64,000 bases of DNA from JAEUIX01 sp964611125. Its GTDB lineage: Bacteria > Planctomycetota > Phycisphaerae > Phycisphaerales > UBA1924. The notes under the pieces are model-generated. The model was not told the origin of the DNA and searched no databases. It worked only from the letters and a program-made list of their open reading frames with translations. Shown here one piece after another: positions 46,347-54,433 of the stretch. Made by a program: the position numbers and the translations under genes. Position 1 is the stretch's first letter. Every line of letters begins with the position of its first letter. The DNA lies in NCBI GenBank assembly GCA_964611125.1, contig CAZSZO010000005.1, positions 72,226-136,225 of the forward strand. Direction: 5' to 3'.

Positions 46347-47936
46347 ATGTCCACCCTCGCTCAACTGAATCTCTCCGCCGACCGCGTCTACAAAGACCTC
46401 CCCGCCGCCAGGCTCGTCGAGATGGCCCTGGCCCGGGGCGAAGGCGTGCTGGCCTCCAACGGCGGCCTGGTCTGCCTCACCGGCGACCGGACCGGCCGCA
46501 GCCCCAAGGACAAGCACCTCGAGGACACCCCCGCCATCCACGACAAGATCGGCTGGGGCGGCTTCAACCTGCCCGCAACGCCCGAGCAGTTCGACCTGGT
46601 TCACGATATCGCCGTCAACCACCTCAACGGGCTCAAGAACGTCTTCGTCTTCGAGGGCTTCGTCGGGGCCGACCCGGAGCACCGCCTGGGCGCGCGCGTC
46701 GTGACCGAGCAGGCTTGGCACAGCCTGTTCATCCGCACGCTGTTCATCCCCGTCGGTTCGAGGGCCGCCGGCGCGGGCGCCAGGTGGAAACACGACTGGA
46801 CCATCATCAACGCCGGCAAGCGCCGCCTGACGGCCGAGGAGCAGGCCAAACTCGGGGTCAAGAGCCCGGTGTTCATCGCCCAGTCGCTCACGCGCAAGAT
46901 CGTGGTCATCGTCGGCAGCGAATACGCCGGTGAGATGAAGAAGTCGCTCTTCTACGCCATGAACTTCGACATGCCCGAGGTCGGCGTCTTCCCCATGCAC
47001 TGCTCGGCCAACGTCGACAAGAAGGACCCAGCCAACGTCGCCCTGTTCTTCGGCCTCTCCGGCACGGGCAAGACCACCCTCTCGGCCGACCCCGACCGGG
47101 CCCTCATCGGCGACGACGAGCACGGCTGGTCCGACACCGGCGTCTTCAACTTTGAGGGCGGCTGCTACGCCAAGTGCATCAAGCTGACGCAGGAGGGCGA
47201 GCCGCAGATCTGGAACGCCATCAGGTTCGGCTCGGTGCTCGAGAACCTGGTCATCGACGAGGCCACCCGCGTCCCCGACTACGACAGCCAGAAATACACC
47301 GAGAACACCCGCGCCACCTACCCCATCGACTACATCCCCGACGCCATCATCCCTTCGATGGCCGGGCACCCAAAGAACGTGATCTTCCTCACCGCCGACG
47401 CCTTCGGCGTGATGCCCCCGATCAGCAAGCTGACCCGCGAGCAGGCGATGTACTACTTCATCAACGGCTACACCGCCAAGCTGGCGGGCACCGAGCTGGG
47501 CGTCATGGAGCCCACGCCCAACTTCTCGGCGTGCTTCGGCTCGCCCTTCCTGCCGCGCCCTCCCAAGGTGTATGCCGAGATGCTCGCCGCCAAGGTCGCC
47601 AAGCACAACGCCGACGTGTGGCTGCTCAACACGGGCTGGACGGGCGGTCCCTATGGCGTAGGCTCGCGCTTCAAGCTCGCCTACACCCGCGCGTTCGTCA
47701 GCGCCATTCTCAACGGCACCCTGAAGAACGCCAAGTTCACGCCCGACCCCATCTTCGGGCTGCCCCTTCCCGACGCCGTCGCGGGCGTCCCCAGCGAGGT
47801 CCTGCACCCGCGCAACACCTGGAAGGACGGCGCCCAATACGACGCCAAGGCCCGGGAGCTCGCCCAGAAGTTCCGCGACAACGACAAGAAGTTCGACATG
47901 CCCGAAGCGGTTCGCTCGGCGGGTCCGCGGGCGTAA
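46347..47936 (+). CDS. pckA: ATP-dependent phosphoenolpyruvate carboxykinase
   Basis: 529 residues, typical of bacterial ATP-type PckA. It converts oxaloacetate and ATP to phosphoenolpyruvate, ADP and CO2 in gluconeogenesis. The kinase-1a (P-loop) GLSGTGKT is at residues 236-243, followed by LIGDDEHGWSD (kinase-2, metal Asp pair) and FNFEGGCYAKCI. CSANVDKKDP and GWTGGPYGVGSRFKL are also characteristic of ATP-type enzymes. It is followed by hpf, ptsN and ptsH, which suggests a cluster concerned with carbon status. Confidence 0.97.
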   Translation: MSTLAQLNLSADRVYKDLPAARLVEMALARGEGVLASNGGLVCLTGDRTGRSPKDKHLEDTPAIHDKIGWGGFNLPATPEQFDLVHDIAVNHLNGLKNVFVFEGFVGADPEHRLGARVVTEQAWHSLFIRTLFIPVGSRAAGAGARWKHDWTIINAGKRRLTAEEQAKLGVKSPVFIAQSLTRKIVVIVGSEYAGEMKKSLFYAMNFDMPEVGVFPMHCSANVDKKDPANVALFFGLSGTGKTTLSADPDRALIGDDEHGWSDTGVFNFEGGCYAKCIKLTQEGEPQIWNAIRFGSVLENLVIDEATRVPDYDSQKYTENTRATYPIDYIPDAIIPSMAGHPKNVIFLTADAFGVMPPISKLTREQAMYYFINGYTAKLAGTELGVMEPTPNFSACFGSPFLPRPPKVYAEMLAAKVAKHNADVWLLNTGWTGGPYGVGSRFKLAYTRAFVSAILNGTLKNAKFTPDPIFGLPLPDAVAGVPSEVLHPRNTWKDGAQYDAKARELAQKFRDNDKKFDMPEAVRSAGPRA

Positions 47937-48153
47937 CGGAGCCGCAGGCCGAGCACGGGATCCGCGAGCGCGTGGCCCGCACGCACGCGGGATCTCCCGC
48001 CCAGCGGCGTGGCGAAGCCGGGAGATGTCGCTGGCAGCGCGCACCGACGCTGGCCCGGGCCCCCTGCGGCGAGCCCGCGCTCGCGGCACCCTGGGCTTTT
48101 CCGCCATACCATCCGGTTCTTCACTCGCTCCCGAACAAACCCCGAGATCCTTC

Positions 48154-48477
48154 ATGCGCATCGACGTCATCGGCAAGCACATCGAGATCACCGACGCCAT
48201 CCGCACCTTCGCCAACCAGAAGGCCGAGAAGCTTCCCAAGCACTACGACGGCGTGCAGCAGATCACGTTCCGCGTCGAAGTCGACCCCCGCAAGAAGGGC
48301 TTCCGGTGCGAGCTGGTCTGTGATGTGCAGCACCACGATGACTTCGTCGCCGACGTCCACCACGAGGACCTCTACGCCGCGATCGACGACGCCGTCGACA
48401 AGGTCTCGCGTCAGCTCACCGACTTCAAGGAAAAGCTCAAGCAGGGCAAGCGCGGCGGCCCCTCCGCCGCCGGCTGA
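48154..48477 (+). CDS. hpf: Ribosome hibernation / translation inhibitor protein (HPF, short form)
   Basis: 107 residues from the ATG giving MRIDVIGKHIEITDAIR. The fold markers are all present: NQKAEKLPKHYDGV, EVDPRKKGFRCELVC and DLYAAIDDAVDKVSRQL. It binds 30S subunits in slow growth. The C-terminal tail is short, as in HPF/YfiA rather than long-form proteins. The gene lies 117 bases ahead of ptsN, an arrangement seen next to rpoN in proteobacteria, but here rpoN is absent. Confidence 0.93.
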   Translation: MRIDVIGKHIEITDAIRTFANQKAEKLPKHYDGVQQITFRVEVDPRKKGFRCELVCDVQHHDDFVADVHHEDLYAAIDDAVDKVSRQLTDFKEKLKQGKRGGPSAAG

Positions 48478-48594
48478 GCCCCCGCCCGCCCACCCCGGCC
48501 CGTTTACCTGGCCCGAAATCCCGCTCCTCCACCGCCGCGCGGCCAGCATCCGGTCGCGCCGCCGAAGGTCGATCCGTTCCACGGGAATCACACG

Positions 48595-49068
48595 ATGCGC
48601 CTCACTGAGATTGTGGCCGAAGGGGCCGTCATCACCAGCCTGAAAGGCACCGATCGCGACGGCGTCATCGGCGAGCTGATCGATGCGCTCATCGCCTGCG
48701 GCGCCGCGCAGGCCCAGCACCGCGAGGAACTCATAGCCAAGGTCCTCTCCCGAGAGAAGATCGGCAGCACCGGCTTCGGCCAGGGCGTCGCTGTTCCGCA
48801 TGTCAAGCACGCGTCGGTCAAGGGCATGGCCGCGGCGGTAGGGCTCTCGACCCAGGGCGTCGACTTCAACTCCATCGACCGCCTCCCGGTTTTCAGCGTG
48901 TTCCTGCTGCTCTCGCCCGATGACCAGCCCGAACTGCACCTGAAGGCGATGGAAGTGATCTTCAGCAACCTCAGCAAGGTCACCTTCCGGCGCTTCCTGC
49001 GGCAGGCCAGTTCGCCGCAGGAGGTCCGGTCCCTCCTTGAAGAGGCCGACGGTCACCAGATCGCCTGA
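48595..49068 (+). CDS. ptsN: PTS EIIA-type protein (PtsN-like)
   Basis: 157 residues, one EIIA (fructose/mannitol-type) domain. The phosphorylated His69 lies in FGQGVAVPHVKH, followed by VFSVFLLLSPDDQPELHLKAM. No IIB or IIC domain is attached or nearby, so this should be a regulatory EIIA-Ntr rather than a sugar transporter part. The phosphoryl group would come from HPr (next gene). Confidence 0.93.
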   Translation: MRLTEIVAEGAVITSLKGTDRDGVIGELIDALIACGAAQAQHREELIAKVLSREKIGSTGFGQGVAVPHVKHASVKGMAAAVGLSTQGVDFNSIDRLPVFSVFLLLSPDDQPELHLKAMEVIFSNLSKVTFRRFLRQASSPQEVRSLLEEADGHQIA

Positions 49069-49160
49069 GCCTGCGACCACCTCCAGGCCCACCGCCACAG
49101 CCCCCTGCAAGACCTCTTCGAGCTGTTTCGTCAGCCGCCTCCCCACTCCCGGCCGCCGCC

Positions 49161-49433
49161 TTGGAAACCGCCTCCGCCATCGTGACGATTGTCAACCGCC
49201 TGGGGCTGCACGCCCGCCCGGCGATGTGCTTTGTCGATGTCGCCATGGGCCACCCGTGCACCATCACCGTGAAGCGGGGCGACCAGTCGGTCGACGGCAA
49301 GTCGATCATGATGATGATGCTGCTGGCTGCGACGCAGGGCACCGAGCTCGAGATCCTCGCCGAGGGCCCCGGCGCCCAGAAGGCGATCGACGACCTCAAG
49401 AAGCTTGTCGAATCGGGCTTCGGCGACGAGTGA
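49161..49433 (+). CDS. ptsH: HPr-family phosphocarrier protein
   Basis: 90 residues. The active-site His17 is in VNRLGLHARPAM, and VDGKSIMMMMLLAA carries the regulatory Ser48 region. No ptsI or HPr kinase gene is in the window, so whether Ser48 is phosphorylated is open. A TTG start at 49161 is assumed, since no ATG fits; a GTG seven codons later would cut into the first strand. The ribosome binding site is weak. Confidence 0.9.
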   Translation: METASAIVTIVNRLGLHARPAMCFVDVAMGHPCTITVKRGDQSVDGKSIMMMMLLAATQGTELEILAEGPGAQKAIDDLKKLVESGFGDE

Positions 49434-49479
49434 AATCCGCTGCGACTGGTCGTGCCGGCCATGACCCCCGGGGCAGGTG

Positions 49480-49502
49480 AACGAATAGACGTGCTATTCG
49501 TT
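49480..49502 (+). terminator. Hairpin after ptsH
   Basis: AACGAATAG-ACGTG-CTATTCGTT forms a perfect 9-bp, AT-rich stem 46 bases after the ptsH stop. No U-run follows, so it may be a terminator without a T-tract or an operator for the next gene. Confidence 0.4.
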
Positions 49503-49657
49503 CTCAAGCGACGCCTCCAAGCTGCTCCAGATAGCCCAATCAGTAACGCTTGACCGAATCTACCGATTCCAATCGATCCCCTAGGAACGAGTGAAGCGGT
49601 TTCATTGCCCTCCCGATGAGGGGGATCGGGTTGGACATCTCCCCACGGAGCTTGAGT

Positions 49658-51277
49658 ATGCAGCTTCCCCTGCAAGCGCGTTTGGTCGTCGGTCTTGGCC
49701 TCCTGCTCGCCATCATGATGATGTTGGTGGTGGCTTCCACCCGGGGCCTTGCAGACCTGAACTTGCACGCCCAGCTCCTCGCCCAAGACAATCTCCCATC
49801 GGTCGAGGCTGCTTCTGCCGTCGAGCGCTCCCTCAGCGGCGTCCGCCGGATGGAGTTGCTCCACGTGCTCTCCGTCGAAGGCAAGGACATGGACGGGTAC
49901 GAGAAGGATTACCTCACCCGCAAGCAAGAGTTTGAAGAGGCCGTCAAGGTCTGCAAGCCGCTTGTCAAGACCACCGAGGAACGCGAGCTTTTCGATAAGG
50001 CGACGACCAACGCCGCCCGCTACCTGGAGATCAGCACGCGGGCGATCGCCGCGTCGCGCGAAGGCCGCAAGGAGGAAGCCGCCACTCTGTGCCGGGGCGA
50101 GGGTCGCGCGATCTTCCGCGACGTGGCCAAGCAACTCGTCGATCTGATCGCTCTGCAAACCAGGGACGGCGCTGAGGAGGCCAAGGCGGCCGCCGCCGCC
50201 AACGCCTCCGCCCGGGCATGGCTGTTCGGCGTCGCCGCGGCAGGCTTCGCCTTGAGCGTGGTGATCGGCATCGTGCTGATCCGGAGCATCCGCCGACCCA
50301 TCGGCCAGGTCGTGCAGACGCTCGAAGCCGTCGCCAACCGCGACCTGACCCGCCCGCCGCTGGGCCTGACGGTGAACGACGAGATCGGCAAGCTCGCCCG
50401 CGCCACCGACAAGATGAGCGCCGCCCTCAAGGGCATGATCGGCAAGGTCGCCAGCACCAGCGACGAAGTCGCCGCCGCGTCGACGCAGGTCGCCGCCAGC
50501 GCTGAGGAACTCGCCACCACGGTGCGCGAGCAGGAGCAGACCACCACCCAGGTGGCCAGCGCCGTCGCCGAGCTCTCCGCCAGCGTGAGCGAGGTCGCCG
50601 GGAAGGCCGCGAGCGCCAGCAAGGCCGCAGCGGACTCGCGGGCCCAGGCCGATTCGGGCGGCCAGCTCGTCGGCCAGACGGTCAACCAGCTCGTTGAGAT
50701 CAACAGCCGATTCAACGATGTGGCCCAGGTGGTCGGCAAGCTCGAGCAGCAGGGTGACGAAGTCGGCCGGATCGTCCAGGTCATCCAGGACATCGCCGAT
50801 CAGACCAACCTCCTGGCCCTCAACGCCGCGATCGAGGCGGCCCGGGCGGGCGAGCACGGGCGCGGCTTCGCCGTGGTCGCCGACGAGGTCCGCAAGCTCG
50901 CCGAGCGCACCACCCATGCCACCAGCGAAGTCGGCAAGACCATCGAGGCGATGCGGAACGGGACCAACGAGGCCGCTGCGGCCATGAAGGTGGGGCGCGA
51001 GACCGTCGAGCAGGGACGCCAGATGGGCGTCAAGGCCGGTGACTCGGTGCGAGTGATCGTCGACGCGCAGCGCGGGGCCGAATCGATGTCGCAGTCGATC
51101 GCCGCGGCGGCCCAGCAGCAGGCCTCCGCCACCGAGGAGATCGCCCGCAGCCTCGAGACCATGAACGCCGCCAACGGCCAGTCAGCCAGCGCCGCCAGCC
51201 AGAGCGCCCAGGCCGCCGGGGGGCTCTCGAAGAAAGCCGAGGAGCTCAAGCAACTCGTCGAGTGCTTCAAAGTGTGA
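49658..51277 (+). CDS. Methyl-accepting chemotaxis protein
   Basis: 539 residues from the ATG giving MQLPLQARLV, which follows GGAG at 8 bases; an earlier start is open but lacks a ribosome site. The architecture is TM1 (~6-28), a four-helix-bundle periplasmic sensor (~30-190), TM2 (~200-220), a HAMP domain and a cytoplasmic signalling rod. The hairpin tip is DIADQTNLLALNAAIEAARAG with GEHGRGFAVVADEVRKLAERT, which is near-invariant in receptors. The C-terminus ends at ELKQLVECFKV without a CheR-docking pentapeptide. No che genes lie in the window. The ligand is unknown. Confidence 0.95.
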   Translation: MQLPLQARLVVGLGLLLAIMMMLVVASTRGLADLNLHAQLLAQDNLPSVEAASAVERSLSGVRRMELLHVLSVEGKDMDGYEKDYLTRKQEFEEAVKVCKPLVKTTEERELFDKATTNAARYLEISTRAIAASREGRKEEAATLCRGEGRAIFRDVAKQLVDLIALQTRDGAEEAKAAAAANASARAWLFGVAAAGFALSVVIGIVLIRSIRRPIGQVVQTLEAVANRDLTRPPLGLTVNDEIGKLARATDKMSAALKGMIGKVASTSDEVAAASTQVAASAEELATTVREQEQTTTQVASAVAELSASVSEVAGKAASASKAAADSRAQADSGGQLVGQTVNQLVEINSRFNDVAQVVGKLEQQGDEVGRIVQVIQDIADQTNLLALNAAIEAARAGEHGRGFAVVADEVRKLAERTTHATSEVGKTIEAMRNGTNEAAAAMKVGRETVEQGRQMGVKAGDSVRVIVDAQRGAESMSQSIAAAAQQQASATEEIARSLETMNAANGQSASAASQSAQAAGGLSKKAEELKQLVECFKV

Positions 51278-51296
51278 GGCCGTGAGCTTCGCGGCG

Positions 51297-51318
51297 CCGG
51301 TGGCCGCTCGGCCGCCGG
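51297..51318. terminator. Hairpin between the convergent receptor and SOUL genes
   Basis: CCGGTGGCC pairs with GGCCGCCGG (one G-U pair) around GCTC in the 48-base gap between two converging genes. It is likely to stop transcription from at least one side, though T-runs are missing. Confidence 0.4.
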
Positions 51319-51325
51319 GCCGACA

Positions 51326-52234
51326 TCACTTCGTGGGCGGTTCACCGGGCTCAGCCGGCCCGGGCGCGCTGAGAAGACTCGGCGCGATCAGCCGGACGGG
51401 GATCTGAACCTCACCCCACTTGTCGGCGTCGCGCACGTCGGGCCCGTTGTAGTACAGCCCGCGCGGCTCACCGGCCGCCTCCAGCACCGACTGCCCCGCC
51501 AAGTAGGCCTGCAATTCGCTCAGGCGGTCGCTCATCCGCCCGAAGCCCTGCGGGCCGCGCACGCCCAGGGCAATGACGGTCACCGGGGCGACATCGACCA
51601 CCCGCACGTTCCTGCGCCGGCCATCGGGGCCGGTGGGGCCCTGGTCCTTGGAGCGGTACAGGAATGACATCGTCCACGCGCCGGGCTCGCCGCCCTGGGG
51701 CTCAAGTTCACCCTCCGGCCCGGCGGCGGCGGGCGCCGCAGGGCGCCGCTCAAAGTTCATCTCCACCGGCGAGGTCATGGGGATGTTCCGCTCCTTGATG
51801 TGCTGGAAGAGCGGGAAGAAGGCGATGTTCATACCCAGGTCAGGCGAGGCGACCCCCGAGACCTCGGCCCGCCGAACGGAGGGGTAGCGCTTGAGCTCGA
51901 TGGCGCCGGGGGCGGTCGGCGCGGGGTAGCCGTCGGGGAGTGGGGTCGTGATCCGGCACGGTCCGGAGACGTAATCGTCCCCGACGGAGCGAACCGCCAG
52001 CTCGGGCCCCCCGCGCAGGCGGAGCACCTGCGCGGCGCGCGGGTCGCCGCGGTCGGGGTTCGCGGCGGGCGCGGCGGGGGTATCGGCTGTGGGGGTGGCT
52101 GCTGGCGCCTCGGTCGCCTGGCCAGCGGGCTGCTGGTCCACGAGCGAGCCGGGCCGCACGCACGCGGTCAGGACGCCGGTCACGCCAACCAGGGAAGCCA
52201 GGCCGGCCAACGCCAACGCGCGGGGGTGAGTCAT
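51326..52234 (-). CDS. SOUL-family heme-binding lipoprotein
   Basis: 302 residues from the ATG giving MTHPRALALAG (GGAGAG upstream). The signal ends in VLTAC, a lipobox with Cys25. After an Ala/Pro/Thr-rich linker (~30-60) the SOUL domain begins: IELKRYPSVRRAEV, FFPLFQHIKERNIPMTSPVEM and VRVVDVAPVTVIALG are all standard for the family. SOUL proteins bind heme or related tetrapyrroles; here the protein is predicted to be in the periplasm or on the outer membrane. A 25-30 residue Pro/Ala/Gly-rich insert follows NFERRP. The heme ligand cannot be told from sequence. Confidence 0.88.
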   Translation of the reverse strand: MTHPRALALAGLASLVGVTGVLTACVRPGSLVDQQPAGQATEAPAATPTADTPAAPAANPDRGDPRAAQVLRLRGGPELAVRSVGDDYVSGPCRITTPLPDGYPAPTAPGAIELKRYPSVRRAEVSGVASPDLGMNIAFFPLFQHIKERNIPMTSPVEMNFERRPAAPAAAGPEGELEPQGGEPGAWTMSFLYRSKDQGPTGPDGRRRNVRVVDVAPVTVIALGVRGPQGFGRMSDRLSELQAYLAGQSVLEAAGEPRGLYYNGPDVRDADKWGEVQIPVRLIAPSLLSAPGPAEPGEPPTK

Positions 52235-52382
52235 GCTTCTCTCCAATGCGGCGGAGCCAGAATGGGCCCGCGCTGAAACAGTACTTGAGGACATCAGGGC
52301 GGACTGGCTCCGCTTCGGTCGGAACCGCCGGGCCGATGCAGCGGCGCCCAAGCTCATCGCCAGCTCATCCGCCAGCCCGGGT

Positions 52383-52826
52383 TCACCAACCGCCCGCGTG
52401 CTTGAGGGCCGACACCAGCCGGGCCCGCTGCTCCTCGGTGCAGCCGCAGTCGGTTTCGCCAGCAGGCCGCACCCACACCGTGGCGCCGGGCTCGGGGTCG
52501 CTCGGGCGACGAGGGATCAGGTGCCAGTGGACGTGGGCGACGACATTCCCCAGGCACTCGTAGTTGATGCGGATCGGTCCCGCCGCCCCCAGGGCCCGGT
52601 GCATGGCCGACGCGACCTCGCCGACGTCCTGGGCGAGGCGGGCCTGCCGCTCCGCCGGGAGCCGGCCCAGGTGCTCCTGATGGTCCTTGAGCCACAGCGA
52701 GCACCAGCCCTCGTAGCGCTGGTGCTTGTGCAGGAGGACGATCGACTCGCGCAGCTCCGCGATCAGGAACGGATCGACGCCCGATCGGGCGCGCACGAGA
52801 CGGTCGCAGGCTGGACAACTGGTCAT
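52383..52826 (-). CDS. HIT-family nucleotide hydrolase
   Basis: 147 residues. The histidine triad is HVHWHLIPR (H98, H100, H102), preceded by INYECLGNVVAHVHWH, typical of HIT hydrolases acting on diadenosine polyphosphates or other nucleotidyl compounds. The N-terminal CPAC may hold zinc, as in some HIT subfamilies. The gene is 73 bases downstream of the aminotransferase stop on the same strand. Natural substrate unknown. Confidence 0.88.
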   Translation of the reverse strand: MTSCPACDRLVRARSGVDPFLIAELRESIVLLHKHQRYEGWCSLWLKDHQEHLGRLPAERQARLAQDVGEVASAMHRALGAAGPIRINYECLGNVVAHVHWHLIPRRPSDPEPGATVWVRPAGETDCGCTEEQRARLVSALKHAGGW

Positions 52827-52856
52827 CGGGGTGAGTCTATCGAAGCAACAGGCAGC

Positions 52857-52914
52857 TCATGGCCCGCTCCTGGCCCGCTCATGGCCGTTCATGGCCGTTC
52901 ATGACTCGCTCATG
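52857..52914. repeat. Short imperfect tandem repeats of about 10-11 bp
   Basis: Units of the form TCATGGCCCGC / TCATGGCCGT occur about six times in a row across the 3' end of the aminotransferase gene and into the gap towards the HIT gene. The last units supply the stop codon of the aminotransferase and its final residues (LMSES). Confidence 0.7.
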
Positions 52915-54113
52915 AGGCCCGCAAGGATGTCCAGCCCCCGGTCCAGCTGCGCATCGGCCACCGCGAACGACAGCCGCAGGTGCGTGTCGCGCTGCGAGAA
53001 GACCCCGCCCGGGATGATCAGCACCTGCTCCGCGATCGCCCGCTCGGCGAACTGCTGAGCCGTCAGACCCAGTCGCGCCGGGACCTTCGGGAACGCGTAG
53101 AACGCGCCGCCCGGGGTGGCCACCTCGGTGACCTTTGAGAGCCGCTGCACCACCCGGTTTCGCCGGGCCTCGTACACCCCGACCTGGGCCGACATGTCGG
53201 TCTCGAGGGCCGCCAGCACGCCCCACTGCAGCGGCGTCGGCGCGCACACGAACGTGTACTGCTGCAGCTTCACCATCTGCTCGATCAGCGGCGCCGGGCC
53301 CGCGGCGTAGCCCAGACGCCAGCCGGTGCAGCCGTAGGTCTTGCCGAAGCCGCGGATCAGCAGCACATCGCGCTCGGCGCCGGGGAGCCGGGCCGCGCTC
53401 GGGCACCCCAGCCCCCGGCCGTCGGCGAATGGCTCCGTCCGGCTCTCGCTGAAGGTGAACTCGTCGTAGATCTCATCGGAAATCAGCAGCACGTTCCGCG
53501 CCCGGCACAGGTCCAGCAGGTCGCGGCACTCGCGGCTGGTTCCCACCACGCCGCTGGGGTTCCCGGGCGAGTTGTAGAGCACCGCTTTGGTGCGCGGGGT
53601 GATCAGCGGCGCCACCCGCTCGGCAGTCAGGCGGAAATCGGGATAGGTGTCGCACACCACCGCTCGGGCGTCGCACATCGCCGCGAGATACGGGTACATC
53701 ACGAAGTACGGATCGGGAATGATGAACTCATCCCCCGGCCCCAGCAGGGCCATGCAGACGAGCAGGAGCGCCCCGGCGGTGCCGGAGGTGATCATCAGCC
53801 CCGGGGCGTCGGCGTCCGAGCTGCCGCCCTGAGTCACGCCGGGCGCCTGAACCGTCCAGCCGATGTCGGTCTGGAGGCGGCGGGCGATGGCGGAGCGGAG
53901 CGCATCCAGGCCGGGGTTGGCCGTGTAGGCGTTGCGGTTGGAGGCGATGGCGTCGATCGCCGCGCGCTTGATGGGTTCGGGGACGGGGAAGTCAGGCTGG
54001 CCGATGGAGAGGTTGATGGCCCCGGGCATCGACTTGGCCAGATCGGCGACGCGCCGAATGCCCGACGCGTCGATGTGCTTCATCCGGGGAGCCAGCAGGC
54101 GGTCAATATCCAT
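52899..54113 (-). CDS. Class I/II aminotransferase
   Basis: 404 residues. PLP-binding Lys258 lies in IRGFGKTYGCTGWRLGY; the NPSG of YNSPGNPSGVV and ISDEIYDEF are the other fold-type I signatures. NLSIGQPDFPVPEPI at the N-terminus is typical of aspartate/aromatic-like enzymes. An extra Gln/Gly/Ser/Asp-rich loop (~90-103) interrupts the region before MITSGTAGALLL. The start codon is preceded by a weak site. Substrate cannot be assigned. Confidence 0.9.
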   Translation of the reverse strand: MDIDRLLAPRMKHIDASGIRRVADLAKSMPGAINLSIGQPDFPVPEPIKRAAIDAIASNRNAYTANPGLDALRSAIARRLQTDIGWTVQAPGVTQGGSSDADAPGLMITSGTAGALLLVCMALLGPGDEFIIPDPYFVMYPYLAAMCDARAVVCDTYPDFRLTAERVAPLITPRTKAVLYNSPGNPSGVVGTSRECRDLLDLCRARNVLLISDEIYDEFTFSESRTEPFADGRGLGCPSAARLPGAERDVLLIRGFGKTYGCTGWRLGYAAGPAPLIEQMVKLQQYTFVCAPTPLQWGVLAALETDMSAQVGVYEARRNRVVQRLSKVTEVATPGGAFYAFPKVPARLGLTAQQFAERAIAEQVLIIPGGVFSQRDTHLRLSFAVADAQLDRGLDILAGLMSES

Positions 54114-54216
54114 GGGTGGGCAGGGTACGCGCCCACGGGCGCCAGACAGGCGCGTGAAGCCACAAGCCGGTCAAACAGACCCGGATGAGCGTGAAGGAAG
54201 CTTCGGGAGCGGCTGC

Positions 54217-54378
54217 TCAGGCCTTGCCGACGCGGACCTTGGGCAGCCCCAGGGCCTTGGGGTTCTTGGGGTCGACCTTCTTGAGCTCAGTGAGCTTGGC
54301 GATCCGCTCGGCGCGGGTGAGCACGCTGCGGGCCTGGGCCATACCACCGGAGATCTTGAGCGAGCGATCGATCGACAT
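54217..54378 (-). CDS. Small basic protein of the Planctomycetes/Verrucomicrobia/Chlamydiae family
   Basis: 53 residues. MSIDRSLKISGG, ARSVLTRAERIAKLTEL and GLPKVRVGK match what I recall of TIGR04137, a short basic protein found in that superphylum and of unknown function. The ATG at 54378 follows GAGGTAG, which decides it against a longer frame. It is next to the SPOR-like gene (54434) on the same strand, 55 bases downstream. It is a useful taxonomic marker for the window. Confidence 0.85.
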   Translation of the reverse strand: MSIDRSLKISGGMAQARSVLTRAERIAKLTELKKVDPKNPKALGLPKVRVGKA

Positions 54379-54433
54379 GGGTGCTACCTCATTCGTGCCG
54401 GCAGAACCGCGACCGCGCCTGCCAACCAACGGC

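Noticed and set aside
49616..49657. Upstream start for the chemoreceptor
   Set aside because: It adds 14 residues before the first transmembrane helix and lacks a ribosome site; the ATG at 49658 has GGAG at good spacing.
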